In this document: in pieces, positions 1-8,335 of the stretch
Layout: each line of letters begins with the position of its first letter
How positions within the stretch are numbered: the stretch's first letter is position 1
DNA from: Sphingobacterium hungaricum
Lineage (GTDB): Bacteria; Bacteroidota; Bacteroidia; Sphingobacteriales; Sphingobacteriaceae
NCBI RefSeq assembly: GCF_015210005.1
Contig: NZ_MU158698.1
Span: forward strand, 62,001 to 126,000
DNA length: 64,000 bases
Direction: 5' to 3'
Made by a program: the position numbers and the translations under genes
Notes under the pieces: generated by a model
What the model saw: the letters and a program-made list of their open reading frames with translations, nothing else
What the model was told of the DNA's origin: nothing
Databases searched by the model: none

Positions 1-2
1 TG

Positions 3-704
3 GCTTCGGCTAAAGAATGGACGAATTTTATTTTGAATAAAATTGAAATGACGATTGATGAGAAGGATGCAGGTATCTGGGAGTTCAGGAATTTTGAAAA
101 CAGGCATTGTTATTCCAATCTTTTCCAATGGGCCGGCGCAACCGCAGCCTTGAAGATTGCGAAACAATATGGTTTCAAAGAAATGGAAGAAAAAGCAATT
201 GTCATCCGCGAGCAGGCCAGACAGCATATTGAAAGCTGTTATGATGCCGAACGTGGCGTTTATACCAATGCAGCAGGAAGCGATGATTTGGACGCCTCTA
301 CCTTGCAATTGATTATGATGAATTATTTAGACCCGAAATCTGAAAAAGCAAGACGGCATTTGGAAGTTTTGGAAAAAGAACTGAAAGGTGAGCATGGGTT
401 ATTCTACCGTTATGTGCATAAAGATGATTTTGGGAAACCCAAATCTACTTTCCTAGTCTGCGCATTCTGGTATGTGGAAGCATTGGCTTGCGTCGGTAGA
501 TTGGAGGAAGCGCAGGATGTGTTCAAGCAATTATTGTCCTTCGGAAATCACTTGATGCTGTTCAGTGAAGATGTGGACGAACAAGACGGCAGCCAGTGGG
601 GAAATTTCCCTCAGGCGTACAGCCATGTCGGATTAATGAATGCAGCTTATCGCATTGGAGTTCAATTGGACAACCCGACCTTCTTCGAAAGTTTGTATGA
701 ATAA
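3..704 (+). CDS. Glycoside hydrolase family 15 (glucoamylase-like), C-terminal part
   Basis: This is the C-terminal ~233 residues of a glucoamylase-like (GH15) enzyme that hydrolyses terminal alpha-glucosidic bonds, possibly trehalose or maltooligosaccharides. The reading frame is open to the left edge without a stop, so the gene starts outside the window; family members are about 600 residues. The visible part has the alpha/alpha-barrel character of the family: an ENRHCYSN stretch, a WAGATAALKIA helix, a DDLDAST segment, the FLVCAFWYVEALA helix, and near the end an EQDGSQWGNFPQAYSHVGL segment that resembles the GH15 catalytic-base region. No signal peptide can be judged. The gene ends at a strong terminator shared with the convergent amidotransferase gene. 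Family assignment is fairly secure; the substrate is not. Confidence 0.85.
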   Translation, partial: ASAKEWTNFILNKIEMTIDEKDAGIWEFRNFENRHCYSNLFQWAGATAALKIAKQYGFKEMEEKAIVIREQARQHIESCYDAERGVYTNAAGSDDLDASTLQLIMMNYLDPKSEKARRHLEVLEKELKGEHGLFYRYVHKDDFGKPKSTFLVCAFWYVEALACVGRLEEAQDVFKQLLSFGNHLMLFSEDVDEQDGSQWGNFPQAYSHVGLMNAAYRIGVQLDNPTFFESLYE

Positions 705-740
705 TAGCGAACGGAATTTATTCTTCCAGCGAGCTTAAAC

Positions 741-776
741 AAAAAAATCCTTCTAATTTCTTAGAAGGATTTTTTG
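741..776. terminator. Bidirectional rho-independent terminator
   Basis: A run of A, a perfect stem (ATCCTTCTAA / TTAGAAGGAT) with a TTTC loop, and a run of T lie between two convergent genes. The A and T tracts on either side let it work on both strands, ending the GH15 gene and the amidotransferase gene. Confidence 0.85.
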
Positions 777-793
777 TGAACTTATGTATTTTC

Positions 794-2704
794 TTATACG
801 CTAAAGTAAGCGCGGATATTCTTTCCTTCCATCCAGTTCATGTATGCACGATTAACGACTTTATTTCCTCCTGGAGTTGGATAATCCCCTGAGAAGTACC
901 AATCGCCTTTATGATTCGGACACGCAATATGCAAGTTATCCAAAGTCTGATAAACGACTTCCAATTCAGCATTTAAATTATGCGGACGAATAATGCGAGC
1001 AATTTCTTCTGATATTTCTAAATCAGTAAACGGTTCGTAAATATCTTTTACATAATTTTCTACTTCATCTTTAGGCGTAGTGACCGAAGCCATACATTTC
1101 TGATAAACTTCGTCAATGATATGTGCCAATCCACGTTGTTTCAATAACGATATCGCTGCTTCGAAAGCAACAAATTCGCCCATTCTCGACATATCAATAC
1201 CGTAACAATCTGGGTAACGGATTTGCGGAGCAGAAGAAACAATAACAATCTTTTTCGGCTTCAAGCGGTCAAGAATAGTTAGAATACTTTGTTTCAAGGT
1301 TGTTCCGCGAACGATGGAATCATCAATCGCAACAATCGTATCGACATCATCGCGCACAACACCATACGTGGTATCATACACATGCTGTACCATATCCTGA
1401 CGGTCAGCATCTTGTGTGATGAACGTACGCAACTTCGCATCTTTGACATTCAGTTTCTCAAATCGAGGCGTAATGCTAAGCATATCATCCAGCTCCGCAT
1501 CTGAAATTTTATCAGAACGGTTTAACAAAGCATGCTTTTGGAAATCCCTAACGTAGGTGTTGACACCTTCCATCATGCCGTAATAAGAAACTTCGGCCGT
1601 ATTTGGAATAAATGAGAATACAGTGTTTTTAATATCGTAATTAATGGATTCCAATACTTGAGGACACAATAATTTACCTAATGATTTTCTTTCTTTATAA
1701 ATATCGGCATCAGAACCTCTAGAGAAATAAATCCGTTCGAATGAACAAGATTTCTGCTCAACAGGCTGTCTGAACATTTCTTCCGTAATCGAACCGTCTT
1801 TCTTCACGATTAAAGCGTGACCAGGCTTGATTTCTTTTACTGCACCCAAAGGAACGTTAAAAGCAGTCTGGATAACCGGACGTTCAGAAGTCACGACTAA
1901 AATTTCATCATCTACATAATAGAATGCTGGGCGAATTCCGGCAGGGTCACGCATAACGAATGCATCGCCATGTCCAAAGATTCCGGCAATCGTATAACCG
2001 CCGTCCCAAGTTTTCGCAGAACGAGTCAGGATTTTCGCAACATCGATGTTTTTCGCAATCTGTGCAGAAATCTCAATGTTCGAAAGGCCTTTGTCTTTGA
2101 AGTGGTCAAACAGTTCCTGATTTTCATCATCTAGGAAATGTCCGATTTTTTCAAGAACCGTAACCGTATCCGCTTGTTCTTTCGGATGCTGGCCTAACTC
2201 ATACAATTGCTGTAACAGCTCATCCACATTGGTCATGTTGAAATTCCCAGCAACAACTAAGTTTCTGGACATCCAATTGTTCTGACGCAAAAACGGATGG
2301 CAGCTTTCAATGCTGTTCTTCCCGTGGGTTCCGTAGCGCAAATGCCCTAAAAGAACCTCCCCCGTAAAACTTACATTGTCTTTCAACCATTGTGTATCCA
2401 TTGATTGCTGAGGATAAGCCTTTTGAACTGCCACAAATTTCTTTTGCACATATTCAAAAATATCTGCTACCGCAGAAGAACCCATCGCACGATATCTCGA
2501 GATATACCGATTTCCTGGTTTGACATCAAATTTAATGGTTGCAATCCCCGCTCCATCTTGACCACGGTTATGTTGTTTCTCCATAAGGAGATACAGCTTG
2601 TTTATCCCGTAGTAGGGCGTACCGTATTTTTCTTGATAATAAGACAGGGGTTTTAGCAATCGAATAAGTGCAATTCCGCACTCGTGTTTTATAGCATCGC
2701 TCAT
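794..2704 (-). CDS. PurF-like amidophosphoribosyltransferase, long Bacteroidota form
   Basis: Class II glutamine amidotransferase fused to a phosphoribosyltransferase domain, related to PurF, which makes 5-phosphoribosylamine from PRPP and glutamine. The likely nucleophile Cys9 follows an eight-residue leader that would be removed in a mature Ntn-hydrolase. RGQD at 47-50, RYGT at 123-126 and GNFN at 153-156 match the glutaminase site. The PRPP-binding loop (VAIDDSIVRGTT) lies around residue 460. At 636 residues it is well over 100 longer than canonical PurF, with extra segments in both halves. Bacteroidota often carry such a long form beside an ordinary PurF, so it may be a paralogue with a specialised role. 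It stands alone and ends at the bidirectional terminator. Confidence 0.85.
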   Translation of the reverse strand: MSDAIKHECGIALIRLLKPLSYYQEKYGTPYYGINKLYLLMEKQHNRGQDGAGIATIKFDVKPGNRYISRYRAMGSSAVADIFEYVQKKFVAVQKAYPQQSMDTQWLKDNVSFTGEVLLGHLRYGTHGKNSIESCHPFLRQNNWMSRNLVVAGNFNMTNVDELLQQLYELGQHPKEQADTVTVLEKIGHFLDDENQELFDHFKDKGLSNIEISAQIAKNIDVAKILTRSAKTWDGGYTIAGIFGHGDAFVMRDPAGIRPAFYYVDDEILVVTSERPVIQTAFNVPLGAVKEIKPGHALIVKKDGSITEEMFRQPVEQKSCSFERIYFSRGSDADIYKERKSLGKLLCPQVLESINYDIKNTVFSFIPNTAEVSYYGMMEGVNTYVRDFQKHALLNRSDKISDAELDDMLSITPRFEKLNVKDAKLRTFITQDADRQDMVQHVYDTTYGVVRDDVDTIVAIDDSIVRGTTLKQSILTILDRLKPKKIVIVSSAPQIRYPDCYGIDMSRMGEFVAFEAAISLLKQRGLAHIIDEVYQKCMASVTTPKDEVENYVKDIYEPFTDLEISEEIARIIRPHNLNAELEVVYQTLDNLHIACPNHKGDWYFSGDYPTPGGNKVVNRAYMNWMEGKNIRAYFSV

Positions 2705-2805
2705 AGCTTGAATTGATGTCGCAAAGTTACGTATATTTTAAAAAATTGTGAAATCAAAAATGGAGTTCTTTACATAAAAATGAATTAATTAATCTTACAA
2801 GCAAA

Positions 2806-3321
2806 TTAATAGGTTTGATTCGCAACTTTTTGTTTCAAATCCATAAATCTATCCCGAGCAGAAGCCATTTCCACTTTCTCCACTCGCTGCCATGTTAAAT
2901 AAGAATTAACCATCAATTTATTCGATAAAACAGGTTCTACGGATTTCAAACACAAAACATCTCCGTCGAAAACTGCTTTTCTCGTTAATCGCTGCCCTTC
3001 CCAATTTGGGTAAAGCGAATTTGAAATATCGTACGTAACAATTGCACTGTAGTTGTCGATTTCAAATTTTCCGCAATAAGCTACATAAGAATTCATACCC
3101 GCGATAACTTCTTCTTCAGGTGCAAAGAAACGGTCGCTAGTCGAATAGTGTGCCCGGTTCCCTGCCGAAATCTGAACAGACATGTAATCGTCCGCACCGT
3201 AGATTAAGATACCTTTCGGATTTTTCCCCATGGGAAAGATTGAATCTGCCCCGTTGATAGGAACTTCGATGTACGAAAGTAACGTCCAAGTCCCAATTAG
3301 TTCATTTTTAATAGATGTCAT
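2806..3321 (-). CDS. Lipocalin-like domain protein
   Basis: A 171-residue protein matching the small lipocalin-like domain family (PF13924 type). It opens with the typical NELIGTWTLLSYIEV strand and has a GILIYGADDYMSVQIS segment and a central YCGKFEID motif. These proteins form a short beta-barrel and probably bind a small hydrophobic ligand; no enzymatic function is established. There is no signal peptide, so it is likely cytoplasmic. It is monocistronic, transcribed divergently from the cupin_8 gene that follows, and separated from the amidotransferase gene by about 100 bases. Family call moderately sure; role unknown. Confidence 0.75.
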   Translation of the reverse strand: MTSIKNELIGTWTLLSYIEVPINGADSIFPMGKNPKGILIYGADDYMSVQISAGNRAHYSTSDRFFAPEEEVIAGMNSYVAYCGKFEIDNYSAIVTYDISNSLYPNWEGQRLTRKAVFDGDVLCLKSVEPVLSNKLMVNSYLTWQRVEKVEMASARDRFMDLKQKVANQTY

Positions 3322-3445
3322 TATGTTTAGTATTTAGTGTTTCTTTATTAACGCTTAATTGAGCAAAAAAGTTTGTCACTTTCTTGTTGTGATTCTATGC
3401 TGACATTTGTAAATAATTTCTAATTTTAGGACAAGATTTAAGCGT

Positions 3446-4318
3446 ATGATTTTATCACCGATAGATACCGTAACGACAATCAGCAAAGATGAATTTGTTG
3501 AGAAATACTATAAAGCGCAAAAACCTGTACTAATCAAAGGCTTAGCGCAGCAATGGGAGTCCTACGGCAAGTGGACATTAGACTACATGCACGACCATGT
3601 TGGGGAATTGGAAGTCGGTCTATACGACAACAAACCAGCGGACCCGAACAAAGCAACCGATAAACCTGTGAAGGTTATGAAATTCAAAGATTACATTTCA
3701 TTGATTAAGTCACAGCCATCGGACCTAAGAATCTTCTTTTTTATTATCACGGACAAGCTTCCAGAACTGCTTAAAAACTTTACTTATCCTGATTTAGGGT
3801 TAAAATATTTCAAACGTATCCCTACCCTTTTCTTTGGCGGTTCTGAATCCCGGGTATTGATGCATTACGATGTGGACTTAAGCGACCTTTTGCATTTCCA
3901 GTTCGAAGGAAAGAAACGCGTACTGCTGTTTGACAATGCACAGTCACCTTATTTGTATCAAGTTCCACTATCGGTCCATACGGTATATGATATCGATTAC
4001 GAAAATCCGGACTATGAAAAATTTCCGGCATTGCGCTACGCGAAAGGCTACGAAATCATTATGGAACACGGTGATGCTTTATTCATGCCTAGCGGTTATT
4101 GGCATTTCAACCGTTATTTAGAAGCTGGCTTCTCGATGTCATTGCGTTCTCTACCGAACACAGCAGGAAAATTTTTGAATATGCTGAATCACGTTTTTGT
4201 GATGCGCTACTCAGATAAATTGATGCGCAAATTGTTTAAAGCCAAATGGGTTAATTACAAACAGGAATCAGCGTACAGAAAAAGCCAGCGTGCTTTAGAA
4301 AACTCTCAAAAAGCCTAA
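3446..4318 (+). CDS. JmjC/cupin_8 2-oxoglutarate-dependent oxygenase-like protein
   Basis: A 290-residue protein of the cupin_8 (JmjC-like) family, which use Fe(II) and 2-oxoglutarate to hydroxylate proteins or small molecules. The iron triad is visible: H140-Y-D142 and the distal H220 in a PSGYWHFNRY segment. The N-terminal part (KPVLIKGLAQQWESYGKWT) is the characteristic family start. No signal peptide is present, so it acts in the cytoplasm. The YchJ-family gene starts two bases after its stop, implying one transcript. Substrate unknown; bacterial homologues include ribosome-modifying oxygenases, but nothing here proves that. Confidence 0.85.
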   Translation: MILSPIDTVTTISKDEFVEKYYKAQKPVLIKGLAQQWESYGKWTLDYMHDHVGELEVGLYDNKPADPNKATDKPVKVMKFKDYISLIKSQPSDLRIFFFIITDKLPELLKNFTYPDLGLKYFKRIPTLFFGGSESRVLMHYDVDLSDLLHFQFEGKKRVLLFDNAQSPYLYQVPLSVHTVYDIDYENPDYEKFPALRYAKGYEIIMEHGDALFMPSGYWHFNRYLEAGFSMSLRSLPNTAGKFLNMLNHVFVMRYSDKLMRKLFKAKWVNYKQESAYRKSQRALENSQKA

Positions 4319-4320
4319 TC

Positions 4321-4695
4321 ATGACTGAATGCCCTTGTGGTTCAGGAAAACCATACACAGATTGCTGTTCTAAAATCCATCAGGATTTACGCCTGGCCTC
4401 TTCTGCCGAACAGCTTATGCGAGCACGTTACGCGGCGTTCACCTTGCAACTGATTGATTTTATTTACGACAGTTTTTATTGGAAATCCAGAAAGCTTCAG
4501 AACAAATCCGATATTGCCGATTGGGCAAAAGCCAACAAATGGATGAAATTGGAGGTGTTGAACGCGACAGAAAACACAGTCGAGTTCAAAGCCTATTACC
4601 TAAATCCGCAAGGCGAAATGGAAATCCATCACGAACTTTCCAAGTTTAAACAAGACAATAAAATCTGGTATTACCTAAGCGGAAAACACGCATAA
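4321..4695 (+). CDS. YchJ family protein (UPF0225) with SEC-C motif
   Basis: A 124-residue YchJ-type protein. The N-terminus carries a zinc-binding SEC-C-like motif (CPCGSGKPYTDCC, residues 4-16), followed by the family segment SSAEQLMRARYAAF and an NTF2-like beta-rich half. YchJ proteins are widespread and poorly characterised; SEC-C motifs in other proteins contact zinc and the translation or secretion apparatus. The gene is two bases downstream of the cupin_8 oxygenase gene and almost certainly translated from the same mRNA, which suggests a functional link. Confidence 0.85.
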   Translation: MTECPCGSGKPYTDCCSKIHQDLRLASSAEQLMRARYAAFTLQLIDFIYDSFYWKSRKLQNKSDIADWAKANKWMKLEVLNATENTVEFKAYYLNPQGEMEIHHELSKFKQDNKIWYYLSGKHA

Positions 4696-4753
4696 GCACT
4701 GAATTGTTACTTTCATAAAATTGAATTAGCAGTACCTTTGTGGCGTGGAAAAA

Positions 4754-5935
4754 ATGTTGAATCAACCCCTCAGTAAATCCGTTCTGTGGATTATGACTAT
4801 CTCTACAGGACTTATCGTTGCAAATAATTACTACAACCAGCCCTTGTTAGGCCTAATGGCCAAAGATTTCAATGTCCAGGAAAGCATGGTCAGTAAAATT
4901 GCTGTGCTGACGCAAATGGGTTATGCATTTGGATTATTGTTTATTATTCCTTTGGGTGATATGGTATTGCGGAAGCGTTTAATTTTAGTGGATTTAGTGT
5001 TGGTGATTGTTGCATTGCTAGGCATGGCCAAAGCACCGACTTTGAATTGGTTATTCGTGATGAGTTTTTTGGTGGGTTTTACTTCGGTTATTCCACAGAT
5101 ATTCGTTCCCATGGCAGCCGAACTTTCCTCTCCGGAAACAAGAGCCAAAAACATCGGATTGGTGATGTCTGGATTGCTATTTGGGGTTTTGCTGTCGCGC
5201 GTCGTATCCGGTTTTATTGGCGATGTGTTTGGCTGGCGTGATATGTATTACCTTGCCGCAGGCGTTATGGTCTGCATCTGGGTACTGGTGTATTTCACCA
5301 TTCCGGAAGTAAAACCAAATTTCAAAGGAAGCTACCGCGAATTGATGAAATCGGTTTTCACGCTCGCTCGTACGCAACCGGTCCTGCAACTTGCTGCATT
5401 CCGCGGAGCGATGGGCTTCGCCGCGATGTCCGCGGTATTTACGACTCTAGTCTTTCATTTAGAGGAACCTCCATTTTATGCCGGTTCGAGCGTTGCCGGA
5501 AGTTTTGGCGTAATTGGCGCTGTCGGCGCTTTAGCAGCTGCATTTGTTGGTAAACTTACTTTCCGATTTACGACTTACAAGCTAATTTTGTATGCGTTAC
5601 TCATCCTTCTAAGTTCTTGGGTTTTTATCTATTTTGGAGGTTATAGCTACATCGGATTGATTATCGGCATTATTTTGGTTGATTTAGGATTACAAGCTTC
5701 ACATATTTTGAATCAAACGGATTACTTCGCCTTGAATATCGGTGCCAACAATCGGTTGAACACGGTTTATATGTTTTGTTATTTTGTAGGCGGCTCTATC
5801 GGAACATTGTCTGCAGCCTATTCTTGGGAACATTATGGATGGACTGGCGTTTGCGCTGTCGGTGCAGGATTTAGTTTAATGGCAATCTTAGCCCACGTTT
5901 TATTTAGCAAACGTATCCGAACAACAGCTAATTAA
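4754..5935 (+). CDS. MFS transporter
   Basis: A major facilitator superfamily exporter of about 393 residues with twelve predicted membrane spans. The first loop carries a GLLFIIPLGDMVLRKR segment, the usual MFS motif A position, and TM3-TM5 are rich in small residues. It resembles drug/metabolite efflux carriers of the YnfM/arabinose-efflux type, but the substrate cannot be read. Two starts are possible: GTG at 4745 or ATG at 4754, three codons later. A TACCTTTG box (4733-4740) lies so close that transcription would start near 4745, favouring the ATG with a very short leader. It stands alone after the cupin_8/YchJ pair. Confidence 0.88.
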   Translation: MLNQPLSKSVLWIMTISTGLIVANNYYNQPLLGLMAKDFNVQESMVSKIAVLTQMGYAFGLLFIIPLGDMVLRKRLILVDLVLVIVALLGMAKAPTLNWLFVMSFLVGFTSVIPQIFVPMAAELSSPETRAKNIGLVMSGLLFGVLLSRVVSGFIGDVFGWRDMYYLAAGVMVCIWVLVYFTIPEVKPNFKGSYRELMKSVFTLARTQPVLQLAAFRGAMGFAAMSAVFTTLVFHLEEPPFYAGSSVAGSFGVIGAVGALAAAFVGKLTFRFTTYKLILYALLILLSSWVFIYFGGYSYIGLIIGIILVDLGLQASHILNQTDYFALNIGANNRLNTVYMFCYFVGGSIGTLSAAYSWEHYGWTGVCAVGAGFSLMAILAHVLFSKRIRTTAN

Positions 5936-6127
5936 GCTTTTATCCATATTTGGCAAAACTTTCTTGCATACAGATTGTTTCTAATCACATGCGGTTGCTG
6001 TGAATGAATGTAAAGTAAAAATTACTTGATTGTTTTTTAATATTCACGTAATTATATTACTTTTAAGTCACATTAACTGGAATACAATCAAATCTTAACG
6101 AACAATCTATACTAAAATAAACACATA

Positions 6128-7369
6128 ATGAATAAACTTTTCTCATCCCTGTGTCTAATCACAACCACGGCAATCATCGCATGCGGAAGTGGCAATGGAC
6201 AAACAGATGGTCAGGCGACTCTTCCAACGGATAGCACCTATGCGCCAGTAGAAACTCAAAAAGCAAACACAGATTACAAACCTGCATTTGAAGGACAAAC
6301 GCGCATCGCTGGTGTAAAAACAACAACTGCTGTCGAAGGTAAAGTCATTGCTGAAGGATTAAAATCTCCTTGGGGAATCGCTTTATTGCCAGATGGACGT
6401 TTCTTAATCACTGAAAAAGAAGGAACATTGCGTATTGCAACGTCTGCTGGACAAGTAAGTGAAGCAATCACAGGATTGCCTAAAGTAGATGCTAGAGGTC
6501 AAGGTGGCTTATTAGGATTAACGATAGACCCTAATTTTGCAAGCAACCGCTTGGTGTATTGGGTATTTTCAGAACCTGTAGCTAAAGGAAATTTAACTGC
6601 TGTCGCAAAAGGAAAACTTTCGGCAGACGAAAAATCAATCGAAGGTGCTCAAGTAATTTATCAAGCTACGCCTGGTTATGATTTAACTTTGCATTATGGC
6701 GGACGTATTATCTTCGATAAAGACGGAAACTTGTTCGTTAGTACAGGCGAACGTTCTGATATTAAAACTAGACCTGAGGCTCAAAACTTAAATTCAGGGT
6801 TAGGTAAAATCATGCACATCACGACGGATGGCAAACCTGTCGCTGGAAATCCTTTTGAAGGACAAAAAGATGCAAAACCAGAAATCTATTCGTATGGACA
6901 CCGTAATCCACAAGGGTTGGCTATCCATCCAGAAACTGGAGATTTATGGGAAACAGAATTTGGACCTCGTGGCGGTGATGAGTTGAACATTGTTAAACCA
7001 GCTAAAAACTACGGCTGGCCAACTATTACGTACGGATTGGAATATAGCGGACAAGAAATTGGCTCGCCTCCGATTCAACAAAAAGATGGCTTAGAACAAC
7101 CTGTTTACTATTGGGACCCAGTGTTGTCTCCAAGTGGAATTACCTTCTACACAGGTGATGCTGTTCCAGAATGGAAAAACAACTTGTTCATCACAGGTTT
7201 AAGCAGCATGCACATCGCTCGCCTTGTTATCAAAGACAACAAAGTCGTTGGCGAAGAACGTTTATTGGATAAAGAAGGACAGCGTTTCCGTGATATCACG
7301 CAAGGAAATGACGGTTACTTATATGCGATTACTGACCGTGGCGCTTTATATAAGCTGGGTAAGAAATAA
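6128..7369 (+). CDS. PQQ-dependent sugar dehydrogenase (GSDH family), lipoprotein
   Basis: A 413-residue exported lipoprotein: a signal peptide ends in TTAIIAC, giving a lipidated Cys19. The rest is a six-bladed beta-propeller of the glucose/sorbosone dehydrogenase family (soluble-type GDH, Hhip-like). Typical segments are LKSPWGIALLPDG, GGLLGLTIDPNF, the LTLHYGGRIIF blade, YSYGHRNPQGLA and GPRGGDELN. Family members oxidise sugars outside the inner membrane with PQQ as cofactor; no PQQ biosynthesis genes are in the window, so the cofactor must come from elsewhere or the role differs. It is monocistronic and ends at a clear terminator. Confidence 0.88.
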   Translation: MNKLFSSLCLITTTAIIACGSGNGQTDGQATLPTDSTYAPVETQKANTDYKPAFEGQTRIAGVKTTTAVEGKVIAEGLKSPWGIALLPDGRFLITEKEGTLRIATSAGQVSEAITGLPKVDARGQGGLLGLTIDPNFASNRLVYWVFSEPVAKGNLTAVAKGKLSADEKSIEGAQVIYQATPGYDLTLHYGGRIIFDKDGNLFVSTGERSDIKTRPEAQNLNSGLGKIMHITTDGKPVAGNPFEGQKDAKPEIYSYGHRNPQGLAIHPETGDLWETEFGPRGGDELNIVKPAKNYGWPTITYGLEYSGQEIGSPPIQQKDGLEQPVYYWDPVLSPSGITFYTGDAVPEWKNNLFITGLSSMHIARLVIKDNKVVGEERLLDKEGQRFRDITQGNDGYLYAITDRGALYKLGKK

Positions 7370-7394
7370 GATAATTTAAGATATAGCAATACCG

Positions 7395-7424
7395 AAACCG
7401 CCTATACCTTAGGCGGTTTTTTTT
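7395..7424 (+). terminator. Rho-independent terminator after the sugar dehydrogenase
   Basis: A GC-rich stem (AAACCGCCTA / TAGGCGGTTT) with a four-to-five base loop is followed by eight T residues, 26 bases downstream of the stop codon. Confidence 0.9.
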
Positions 7425-7567
7425 GTTCTATCCTGTTTTGGATTTTGCAATAAGTACAATCAACATCCAAAAATGAATTGTAAAATTTCTAACATCACAA
7501 TTAATTAACAGCTATAATTCGGTTTTTCTAAACTATTCTTAATAGTTTCGCATAATAATTTCGAAAA

Positions 7568-8335
7568 ATGAGGTCTTTACACTTCCTACACAAAATTGCG
7601 TCAGCAGTTTTGTTGACTACAGTTTTATTCGTTTCTTGTAAAACATCGTACTACACTAAAGTCGCATCTAAACCGAGCATGCTCGAGATGAATAGCAACA
7701 TCGCCATGGATTCTGCCATCGTCAATTACATCCAGCCTTACAAAGCACAGTTGGATGCGCGCATGAATCAGGTCATTGGACATTCGAATCTTCATTTAAC
7801 CAAAACACAGGTTAGCGGACAAAGCTTAGTGGGAAATTTCTTTGCAGACGCTTTGTTGGCCATCGGCCAAAAAATAGACCCAGAGACACAGATTTCATTC
7901 GGAACGAAAGGCGGCATTCGTGCGGAATTGAAAGATGGAAATATAACCGTTGGGAATATTTTTGAAATTATGCCCTTCGAGAATTACATTACCATACTGG
8001 ACTTAAAGGGCTCGCAATTAATTACTTTAGCAGAATTTATTGCGAAAGCAGATGGAAATCCGATAAGCAATATGCAATTAGTCATCAAAGACAAACAGCT
8101 GGTCGATTTCAAGATTAACAATCAAGCTGTCGACCCCAATAAAACCTATAAGCTGGTCACCTACGATTACTTGGCGAATGGTGGCGATTATGTCGTGGGC
8201 TTAGAAAATCCATCCGACCGCTTCACATCAGACATTCGCGTTCGCGAAGGATTGATTGATTACATAGAGAATTTAGAAAAGAATCACAAAACAATAGATG
8301 CAAAAATCGATGAAAGAATTAAACTCCTTAACTAG
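7568..8335 (+). CDS. 5'-nucleotidase C-terminal domain protein, lipoprotein
   Basis: A 255-residue lipoprotein (signal peptide ending LFVSC, lipidated Cys25) made only of the substrate-binding C-terminal domain of UshA-type 5'-nucleotidases. Family landmarks are NFFADALL, the GTKGGIR segment where complete enzymes usually have an N-S-G-G-I-R-like motif, IMPFENYITIL, and YDYLANGGDYV near the end. It lacks the metallophosphoesterase half, which is encoded by the next gene, overlapping its 3' end. The two products presumably meet in the periplasm to form one nucleotidase or phosphoesterase. Confidence 0.85.
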   Translation: MRSLHFLHKIASAVLLTTVLFVSCKTSYYTKVASKPSMLEMNSNIAMDSAIVNYIQPYKAQLDARMNQVIGHSNLHLTKTQVSGQSLVGNFFADALLAIGQKIDPETQISFGTKGGIRAELKDGNITVGNIFEIMPFENYITILDLKGSQLITLAEFIAKADGNPISNMQLVIKDKQLVDFKINNQAVDPNKTYKLVTYDYLANGGDYVVGLENPSDRFTSDIRVREGLIDYIENLEKNHKTIDAKIDERIKLLN

